Source: CAYTID01 sp964437735
GTDB lineage: Bacteria; Bacteroidota; Ignavibacteria; UBA10030; BY39
DNA length: 9,222 nt
Assembly (NCBI GenBank): GCA_964437735.1
Contig: CAYTID010000087.1
Span: 1-9,222, forward strand
Direction: 5' to 3'
This document shows, in pieces, positions 1 to 5,116 of the stretch (positions within the stretch are counted from its first letter, which is position 1; the number at the start of each line of letters is the position of its first letter). Below the pieces are notes generated by a model. The model was not told where the DNA came from, searched no databases, and saw nothing but the letters and a program-made list of their open reading frames with translations. The translations under genes were made by a program, and so were the position numbers.

Positions 1-895
1 GTTCCGCATCTCCAAGTCTGCCGACTGCATTAATTCGTGGCGCGAGCATGAATACAATCTGGCTGGAGCTTATACTTTCCAATTTAATTCCGGAACTTTC
101 GATTAACGCTTTTATTCCGGGCCTTGGCTTCTCAATAATTTGTTTTAAACCTAACTTTACAAGTATTCTGTTTTCACCAGTCAACTGAACAATATCGGCT
201 GTGGTTGCAAGTGTAACAAAATCTAAAAAATTGAACGCAAAGTCTTCTTGCCCGAGCTTTAAGGCAACTGCCTGAATAAATTTAAATCCTACTCCACAAC
301 CGCTGAGATATTTAAATGGATACGGGCAATCGGGAACCAGCGGGTCTAAAACTGCATATGCAGCAGGAAGTTTATTTCCGGGTTCGTGGTGGTCAGCGAT
401 AATAACATCTATTCCGAGTGAATTTGCGTAATCAACCTGTTCAATTGCCGTAATCCCGCAATCGATTGCTATTAAAAGAGTTGCTCCGAATTCTTTTCCC
501 TTATCAATCCCGGGAGTTGAAATGCCATAACCTTCATTCACCCGGTCGGGAATATAGTAACTGATATTTTCATTATAGTTTTTGAAAAAAAGATACAACA
601 TTGCAACCCCGCACGTCCCGTCTACATCATAATCACCGTAAATAAGAATTTTTTCTTTGCTGTTGATAGCCAGCAGAGCGCGTTCAACGGCTTTTTCCAT
701 TCCTGACATAAGTAATGGATCGTGAAGATATTTTGTACTTGGTCTGAAATATTCTTTTGCTTTGTTGTAAGTATCAATCCCCCTGTTAACAAGAATTTTT
801 GCAATCGGCAAGGGAACATTAATATCGTTCGCAAGTTTATTAATTTTTTCCGGATCAACGTCGGGTACAAATGTCCATCTGTGTTCACGTATCAT
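1..895 (-). CDS. recJ: Single-stranded-DNA-specific 5'-3' exonuclease RecJ, N-terminal 298 codons (cut by window edge)
   Basis: RecJ degrades single-stranded DNA 5' to 3' in RecF-pathway recombination and in mismatch and base-excision repair, in the cytoplasm. Translating the reverse strand from the ATG at 895 gives a protein opening MIREHRWTFVPDVDP. It carries the DHH-superfamily metal motifs: DYDVDG at residues 88-93, the diagnostic DHH triplet at 168-170 (IIADHHEPG), and APRINAVGRLGDAE just before the left edge. The frame is open from 895 to base 1, so the gene is truncated only by the window; the DHHA1 and OB domains should lie outside. The start is set by the first ATG after the upstream rnpB gene and by the typical RecJ N-terminus. 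No Shine-Dalgarno is visible (upstream AAATCAAACTT). It begins about 45 nt after the RNase P RNA with no terminator between, so it is probably co-transcribed with it. Identification is near certain. Confidence 0.96.
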   Translation of the reverse strand, partial: MIREHRWTFVPDVDPEKINKLANDINVPLPIAKILVNRGIDTYNKAKEYFRPSTKYLHDPLLMSGMEKAVERALLAINSKEKILIYGDYDVDGTCGVAMLYLFFKNYNENISYYIPDRVNEGYGISTPGIDKGKEFGATLLIAIDCGITAIEQVDYANSLGIDVIIADHHEPGNKLPAAYAVLDPLVPDCPYPFKYLSGCGVGFKFIQAVALKLGQEDFAFNFLDFVTLATTADIVQLTGENRILVKLGLKQIIEKPRPGIKALIESSGIKLESISSSQIVFMLAPRINAVGRLGDAE

Positions 896-940
896 AAGTT
901 TGATTTATTTGCAACAACATGTTCTTAATTACGAGGAGAT

Positions 941-1421
941 AACGTAAATCTGTAAGCCGAATTCTGGTCCCTATACCGCCGCCTAAAGCGGGGGGCAGGG
1001 TTGCAATCATTTATCTGGGCCCAATCTCACGACGGGGCTCAAGCGACCTACCCGAGGTTATTCATCCGATGTAAACCGGATAAGCGATGCGGACTACACC
1101 ATTCGCCCCTTACTTGGTCTTGCTCTGAGTAGGGTTTGCCGTGTCCTGCTTACGAGGCAGGATCCCTTTTCCGGAGGTAAAAAATCTCAGATAGGGACCA
1201 TCGTTATTGCTAACGATGCGGTGAGCTCTTACCTCACCATTTCACCCTTACCCCGAATACTCAAATACATTGAGTATGCGGGGCGGTATTTTTTCTGTGG
1301 CACTTTCCGTTTCCGAAAATTTTCATTTTCGGAACCCTCCTGTTAGGAGGTACCCTGTCCTATAGAGTTCGGACTTTCCTCCCTCCGCCATAAGCGGAGA
1401 GCGATTGCACGATTTACGTCG
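941..1421 (-). ncRNA. rnpB: RNase P RNA, bacterial class A
   Basis: This is the catalytic RNA of RNase P, which removes 5' leaders from precursor tRNAs. On the minus strand the 5' part holds the conserved CR-I block GAGGAAAGTCCGAACTC (complement of about 1365-1381). The 3' part holds CR-V, AGAATTCGGCTTACA (complement of about 951-965); together they form helix P4. Conserved internal blocks GGTAAGAGCTCACCGC, GGCAAACCC and GGGGCGAATGG are also present, which fits class A. The ends are set by helix P1: 941-950 pairs with 1411-1420 over 10 bp (one G-U). The gene is fairly long, about 480 nt, because several peripheral helices are extended, for example the hairpins at about 1256-1276 and 1313-1332. 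No protein ORF competes here. It sits about 30 nt after the RNase H stop and about 45 nt before recJ on the same strand. Exact mature ends are uncertain by a few bases. Confidence 0.96.
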
Positions 1422-1450
1422 TCTTCCTCTATCAAGAAAGGTTGTTATGT

Positions 1451-1876
1451 TTATGTATTAATTAATTTTATTCTTTTTTTATTGTCGATACCGACATTTG
1501 CCAAAAAATCCGCATCCGAGTTTTTTTCCCGTGCTATATGATGTATCTCAAAATCGAATTCCGATGCCTTTATTAAATTCTGGACTTTTGCGTAAATTTT
1601 TTTAATTCCTTGATTTTTAACTTTGTATATACCTTTTAATTGTCGTGTTAATAATTCACTGTCAGTATATACAACAATTTTTTTGCATTTTAATTCAACA
1701 ACTTTGTTCAGGCACACAAGTAAAGCCGTGTACTCTGCTATATTATTTGTTGTGAGTCCAATATATCCGGATATTGATTCGATAACTTCTCCGTTAAGGT
1801 CTTTTATCAGAACGCCGATTCCGCTTTCACCCGGATTTCCGCGTGATGCGCCATCGATAAAAGCATTACACATCAT
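1451..1876 (-). CDS. rnhA: Ribonuclease HI family protein (short type without the basic protrusion)
   Basis: Predicted to hydrolyse the RNA strand of RNA:DNA hybrids (R-loops, primers) in the cytoplasm. The 141-residue protein is a single RNase H domain. The four acidic metal ligands are visible: D8 in FIDGASRGNPG, E48 in NNIAEYTAL, D72 in VVYTDSELL and D123 in NSDADFLAN. The D72-D123 spacing is about 13 residues shorter than in E. coli RNase HI, so the basic substrate-binding protrusion is absent, as in many archaeal and Gram-positive type enzymes. The ATG at 1876 overlaps the TGA of the upstream zinc-ribbon gene (ATGA), indicating translational coupling; the next codon is also ATG, so the true start could be one codon later. 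rnpB follows about 30 nt downstream. The Nif3 / zinc-ribbon / RNase H order is also seen in Actinobacteria (from memory), which supports the call. Confidence 0.92.
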   Translation of the reverse strand: MMCNAFIDGASRGNPGESGIGVLIKDLNGEVIESISGYIGLTTNNIAEYTALLVCLNKVVELKCKKIVVYTDSELLTRQLKGIYKVKNQGIKKIYAKVQNLIKASEFDFEIHHIAREKNSDADFLANVGIDNKKRIKLINT

Positions 1877-2604
1877 ATTAAGTTTTTACTCATTTCTACG
1901 ATCAAATCGGAAACTAAAATTCGCCCACAATATTCACAAGTGAAAATTTTATTGTTTTGTCTTAATTCGACAATTTTTTGAGCGGGGATTGTGTTAAAAC
2001 ATCCGCCGCAAGCGTTTCTCTTTACAGCCACGACGGCTTTACCTTCTTTAGCTTTCCGTATTCTTTCGTACGCCGCAATGTCGTTTTTTTCCATTCTCAC
2101 AAGGAGTTTTTCTCTCTCGTGTTGGTATCTCAATTCCAGTTCTTCATTTTCTTTGGAGATGGTTTCCAGTTCTGCCTGTTTTTCCTCGAATTCAACCATC
2201 AATTTGTCGAATTCAGTTTTTGTAGTTTCAAGGTCAGCTTTTGTATTTCCTATAATACCTTCATAAACTTCGATATCTTTTGTCAATTGCTCGATGAGTT
2301 TTTCTGCATTTTCAATTTCTCGTGTTAAGGCATCGTATTGTTTATTAGTTTTAACTTCATATTTCTGTTTATTGTATTTTTCAATTTTTTCAGTCAGATC
2401 TATTTTTTCAACATCCGCATTATCACTTTTTATTGTTGTTGATTTTATCGTTTCCTCAAATTCTTTTATTTTTTGTTTTATAGTTTCTAACCTTTCGGTT
2501 ATTTCAAGAATTTGGGAAGGTAAATCTCCTTTTAATTCTTCGAGATCATCCAATTTCAGATCGATTTGCTGTAACGCATATAAATATTGAAGTTTATTTT
2601 CCAA
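1873..2604 (-). CDS. Coiled-coil C4-type zinc-ribbon protein (CT398/HP0958 family)
   Basis: A 243-residue protein. Residues about 5-180 are almost entirely heptad-rich, Glu/Lys-dense helix, predicting a long antiparallel coiled coil. It ends in a C4 zinc ribbon with Cys199-x2-Cys202 (ACGGC) and Cys223-x2-Cys226 (CEYCG). This matches the CT398/HP0958 (zf-RING_7) family by architecture and length. The Helicobacter member HP0958 (FlgZ) is an RpoN and flaA-mRNA chaperone; elsewhere the function is not settled, and I do not assign one here. The start codon is TTG at 2604, supported by a strong GAGGAG Shine-Dalgarno at 2611-2616 with six bases between, and by the family N-terminus (L-x-x-LQQIDLKLDDLE). 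It lies 14 nt after the Nif3 stop and overlaps the RNase H start by 4 nt, so it is in the middle of a tight operon. Confidence 0.9.
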   Translation of the reverse strand: MENKLQYLYALQQIDLKLDDLEELKGDLPSQILEITERLETIKQKIKEFEETIKSTTIKSDNADVEKIDLTEKIEKYNKQKYEVKTNKQYDALTREIENAEKLIEQLTKDIEVYEGIIGNTKADLETTKTEFDKLMVEFEEKQAELETISKENEELELRYQHEREKLLVRMEKNDIAAYERIRKAKEGKAVVAVKRNACGGCFNTIPAQKIVELRQNNKIFTCEYCGRILVSDLIVEMSKNLI

Positions 2605-2618
2605 ATATTTCTCCTCGT
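2605..2618 (-). promoter_or_regulatory. Shine-Dalgarno GAGGAG that decides the TTG start of the zinc-ribbon gene
   Basis: The intergenic 14 nt read AACGAGGAGAAATAT on the minus strand into TTG. GAGGAG (2611-2616) is complementary to the 16S anti-SD core and is placed six bases before the TTG. No ATG occurs in a suitable place, so this site is the main argument for a TTG initiation codon. Confidence 0.75.
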
Positions 2619-3725
2619 TTATATATATTTAATATAGTTTTGATTCTGTGTTGTAGTGATAATCTGAATATTCTCTTTCAATTGTGCTAATGTATTCGAA
2701 AGATATTCATTCATGTTCTCTATAACCGGGATTTCAGTTTCGTAATGCCCTGCATCAATTAATAATATTCTGCTCCGTGCTGTGTGAAAAACATGGTAAG
2801 AAATATCGCCCGTAAGGTATGCATCGGCTTTAGAATTAATTGCACGGTTTAGCAAATTTCCACCGGCTCCGCCGCAAACAGCAACAGTTTTTATTTTGTC
2901 GCTATTTCCTTCGACGTACCTCAAGGAAGTTGTTCCTAGTTTGTCCTTGACGTGTTGAATAAATTTTTTTGCTGTCATGGCATTCTCATATGAACCTATA
3001 GCCCCTGCGCCATACAAACTTGAGTCATTGTGAATCGGATATATATCGTAAGCCGGTTCCTCGTAAGGGTGAGATTTTTTCATGGAATTAATTATATCAT
3101 CAACTTTCCACGACGGGGCAATCATTTCCAGTCTGACTTCCTCAACTTTTTCGAATTCACCCGGATTGCCTATAAACGGTTTGGAATTTTTGCTGCTGCG
3201 AAAAGTTCCGACTCCCGATGATCTGTATGAACAATAGTCATAATTTCCTATGATTCCCGCTCCGGCAGTTGCCATCGATTCTGTTATTTTTTCTAGATAA
3301 TCAGATGGAACAAATACGGTTATCTTTTTAAAAACATCATTTGATCGTTTCAATATTTTTAAATCAGTCAATTCAAGTTTTTGTGCCAACGAAAAACTTA
3401 CACCCGAGCGAATAAAATCCAGATTAGTATGCATACTTATCAACGATATTCCGTTCTCAATCAATTTATAAATGATTTTACCTCCGGCATCACTCGTTGT
3501 AATAGATTTCAAAGGTTCAAAAATTAAAGGGTGATGCGTAATTATAAGATTTGTATTCTTTTTTATCGCTTCATCAACCACTTCATCACTAACATCGAGG
3601 GAGATTAAAATTTTCTGAACAGGTTTTTCGGGACTTCCTATTTGTAAGCCGATATTGTCTTTTTCCCAGGCGATTCCGGGGGGAGCCCACTCTTCGATTA
3701 TTTTTATTAATTCTTTAATTATCAT
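2619..3725 (-). CDS. Nif3/DUF34 dinuclear-metal protein (YqfO type with inserted PII/CutA-like domain)
   Basis: A 368-residue member of the NIF3/DUF34 family, often labelled 'GTP cyclohydrolase I type 2 homolog' although its physiological reaction is unsettled. The two halves of the metal site are present: H64-H65 (ITHHPLIF), H99 and D103 (SMHTNLD) at the N-terminal side, and H327 with E331 (DAGHYETE) at the C-terminal side. Residues about 130-235 (from KITVFVPSDYLEKI to SHPYEEPAYDIYPI) form the extra ferredoxin-like/PII-like insert found in longer Bacillus YqfO-type members, which explains the length relative to the roughly 250-residue E. coli YbgI. The N-terminal sequence MIIKELIKIIEEWAPP fits the family start. 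There is no Shine-Dalgarno: the ATG follows GTTAAAAA directly downstream of a terminator-like hairpin. The family identity is solid; the function is not. Confidence 0.93.
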   Translation of the reverse strand: MIIKELIKIIEEWAPPGIAWEKDNIGLQIGSPEKPVQKILISLDVSDEVVDEAIKKNTNLIITHHPLIFEPLKSITTSDAGGKIIYKLIENGISLISMHTNLDFIRSGVSFSLAQKLELTDLKILKRSNDVFKKITVFVPSDYLEKITESMATAGAGIIGNYDYCSYRSSGVGTFRSSKNSKPFIGNPGEFEKVEEVRLEMIAPSWKVDDIINSMKKSHPYEEPAYDIYPIHNDSSLYGAGAIGSYENAMTAKKFIQHVKDKLGTTSLRYVEGNSDKIKTVAVCGGAGGNLLNRAINSKADAYLTGDISYHVFHTARSRILLIDAGHYETEIPVIENMNEYLSNTLAQLKENIQIITTTQNQNYIKYI

Positions 3726-3733
3726 TTTTTAAC

Positions 3734-3760
3734 AAAAAAAAATCCTGAAATATTCAGGAC
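3734..3760 (-). terminator. Intrinsic terminator (or attenuator) in front of the Nif3 operon
   Basis: On the minus strand the sequence reads TCCTGAA-TAT-TTCAGGA, a perfect 7-bp stem (3743-3749 with 3753-3759) with a 3-nt loop, followed at once by nine T (complement of 3734-3742). This is the textbook form of a Rho-independent terminator. It would end transcripts of the REC-DHp gene and the small ORF after it. Oddly, it stops only 8 nt before the Nif3 ATG, leaving no room for a normal downstream promoter and leader. On the plus strand there is no equivalent T tract. Confidence 0.78.
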
Positions 3761-3770
3761 ATTTTCAAAT

Positions 3771-3911
3771 TTATTTATTTTTTGTTTGTGTTGTTTTTGA
3801 AAGAAATTTTTTTTTACGTTTATCTTCCGGAACCAATATGGCTGAAGTCGGATATTTAAGTAAAATTAAAATCATGCATTCAAATATAGAAATAACGGTA
3901 ATTAAACGCAA
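3771..3911 (-). CDS. Possible small single-pass membrane peptide, 34-46 residues (tentative)
   Basis: Not recognised. On the minus strand a frame opens with TTG at 3911 (46 codons) or ATG at 3875 (34 codons) and stops with TAA at 3773-3771. It runs 1 nt after the stop of the REC-DHp gene and ends about 10 nt before the terminator hairpin, so it would fit as the last gene of that transcript. The peptide has a hydrophobic stretch of about 25 residues (LITVISIFEC, then MILILLKYPTSAILV) followed by a very basic tail (PEDKRKKKFLSKTTQ), a pattern typical of one-helix membrane peptides. Against it: no Shine-Dalgarno, short length, and A/T-rich DNA readily yields I/L/K-rich spurious ORFs. It might also be a remnant of a larger decayed gene. 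Confidence 0.25.
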   Translation of the reverse strand: MRLITVISIFECMILILLKYPTSAILVPEDKRKKKFLSKTTQTKNK

Positions 3912-3912
3912 A

Positions 3913-4566
3913 TCATTTTATTAGTTCAGTCGTATTTAAATCCCTTATAGTTGCGATTTCTTTCTCTATTAAATTCAAATTAGTGATTAATTCTTCAATC
4001 AATTCCTTAGCTTCAGGGAGAAGGTTCTGTCGGTTGATTATTTCAACACTAATTTTTATCGCAGCGAGAGGATTGTTGAATTCGTGACAAATAGTAACTA
4101 CTAATTCATTAATCGCTTCAATTTTTTTCTTTGTTAAAATTTTTTCTTTTTCAATTTTTTCGAGTTGTTTTCTGATTTTTATTTTTTCTAAAACTGTCAG
4201 AATCGCCCTCGGCAGCGCTGTATCCCCTGCTTCATTCTTTATTAAATAATCCTCCACGTTGTATTTCATCGCCTCGATAGCGATTTTAAAATTTTTATTG
4301 GAAGTTAGAAAAATTATAGGCACTGAAATATTGTTTTCTGAAATCTCTTTCACAATTTCAAGTCCGTTTTTTTCCGGAAGATAATAATCTAATAGTACGA
4401 TGTCGATATCTAAATTATTTTTCAATTCTTGAAGAGCGCTCTCGCCGGTGTTTTTCCAGGTCAAATTGAAATCTTTTCCGGGAAATTTTTTTAGTAAATG
4501 CTGGGCGATGCTTACATAGGCAGCATCGTCATCAATTAAGAGAATATTGACTGAATTTTTGTTCAT
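3913..4566 (-). CDS. Receiver domain fused to a histidine-kinase dimerisation/H-box domain, with no ATPase domain
   Basis: A 217-residue cytoplasmic signalling protein. Residues about 5-125 are a receiver domain: acidic pocket D12-D13, phospho-acceptor D60 (VLLDYYLP), T88 (FLTS) and K110 (LIKN). A Lys/Glu-rich helix (about 127-150) leads into a HisKA-type helix pair with H161 in an intact H-box (ICHEFNNPLAAIKI). Its second helix ends near residue 210 (LIEKEIATIRDLN), and the protein stops at K217. No N, G1, F or G2 box follows, and the 187 bp to the next gene cannot encode a HATPase domain. It therefore cannot autophosphorylate alone. By analogy with phosphotransfer proteins it may accept phosphate at D60 and/or H161 from another kinase, or act as a dimeric adaptor. 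It starts at ATG 4566, divergent from the CheY-like gene across 168 bp. Domain calls are secure; role is inference. Confidence 0.9.
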   Translation of the reverse strand: MNKNSVNILLIDDDAAYVSIAQHLLKKFPGKDFNLTWKNTGESALQELKNNLDIDIVLLDYYLPEKNGLEIVKEISENNISVPIIFLTSNKNFKIAIEAMKYNVEDYLIKNEAGDTALPRAILTVLEKIKIRKQLEKIEKEKILTKKKIEAINELVVTICHEFNNPLAAIKISVEIINRQNLLPEAKELIEELITNLNLIEKEIATIRDLNTTELIK

Positions 4567-4734
4567 AATGTATTCCTTATTTCATATCATTATACCATTT
4601 GGCACAATAATTTGCAAAAATTTTTAATTGAAAATATTTTGTTTGCTTTTATCTTTTCAATTTCTTAATTTAAAATAAAATTTATTGGGGTTTTTTATAC
4701 AATTACACGAACAAAAAGTAATTAGGAGTTTGAT
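4567..4734. promoter_or_regulatory. Divergent intergenic region, presumed promoters for both signalling transcripts
   Basis: 168 bp, very A/T rich, between the REC-DHp gene (leftward) and the CheY-like gene (rightward); both promoters should lie here. On the plus strand TTGGCAC-AATAAT-TTGCA (4599-4616) resembles a sigma-54 promoter, but the GG and GC doublets are 11 bases apart rather than the usual 10. I could not identify a convincing sigma-70 -35/-10 pair for either direction. AGGAG at 4724-4728 is a good Shine-Dalgarno for the ATG at 4735, with six bases between. Confidence 0.4.
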
Positions 4735-5103
4735 ATGCCGGGTAAAAGCCGAATATTAGTTGTAGACGATGAAGACAATTTAAGAACTATCCTGAGTCAG
4801 GAATTGCAGGGAGAGGGTTATGATGTAGAAACCGCTCCGGATGGTCGGTCAGCTATGGATACGATAAACGCAACACCATTTGATTTAGTTTTGTTAGATA
4901 TTAAAATGCCGAATGTCGATGGGTTTGAAGTCTTAAAATATATCAAACAAAATCATAAAACCTTAAAAGTCATTATGCTTACGGGTTTTGCCGATCTCAA
5001 AAATGCCATTGAATCAAAAAAACTCGGAGCCGAGGATTTTGTCAGCAAACCTTACGACCTGGTTGATCTTCTGACAACCATCGAAAGAGTATTAAGTGAA
5101 TAA
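4735..5103 (+). CDS. Stand-alone receiver-domain response regulator (CheY-like)
   Basis: A 122-residue single receiver domain, cytoplasmic. Visible residues are the acidic pocket D11-D12, phospho-acceptor D55 (VLLDIKMP), T83 (MLTGFAD) and K105 in SKPYD, the complete catalytic set. No output domain follows, so it should act by protein contact or as a phosphate relay/sink. The receiver is of the NtrC type (GFADLKNAIESKKLGAEDF). It resembles the receiver of the next gene: by hand alignment about 53 of roughly 115 positions are identical, suggesting a duplication. The start is fixed by AGGAG six bases upstream. The downstream sigma-54 activator gene begins 13 nt after the stop, so the two are almost certainly one transcript. 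The cognate kinase is not in the window. Confidence 0.94.
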   Translation: MPGKSRILVVDDEDNLRTILSQELQGEGYDVETAPDGRSAMDTINATPFDLVLLDIKMPNVDGFEVLKYIKQNHKTLKVIMLTGFADLKNAIESKKLGAEDFVSKPYDLVDLLTTIERVLSE

Positions 5104-5116
5104 ATTCCGGTGAACG

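Noticed and set aside
722..928. Plus-strand ORF of 68 codons across the recJ start
   Set aside because: It is antisense to recJ, whose DHH motifs make the minus-strand frame certain; the peptide has no recognisable domain or ribosome site.
1256..1332. Hairpins at 1256-1276 and 1313-1332, first considered as terminators
   Set aside because: They lie inside the RNase P RNA and are explained as its peripheral helices.
1978..2590. Several plus-strand ORFs, rich in Phe/Ser, over the zinc-ribbon gene
   Set aside because: They are the antisense readings of a Glu/Lys-rich coiled coil, which always gives Phe/Ser-rich shadows.
3771..4566. Frameshifted HATPase domain after the H-box of the REC-DHp gene
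   Set aside because: The three minus-strand frames after the stop show no N, G or F box residues, and the gap to the next gene is under 190 bp.
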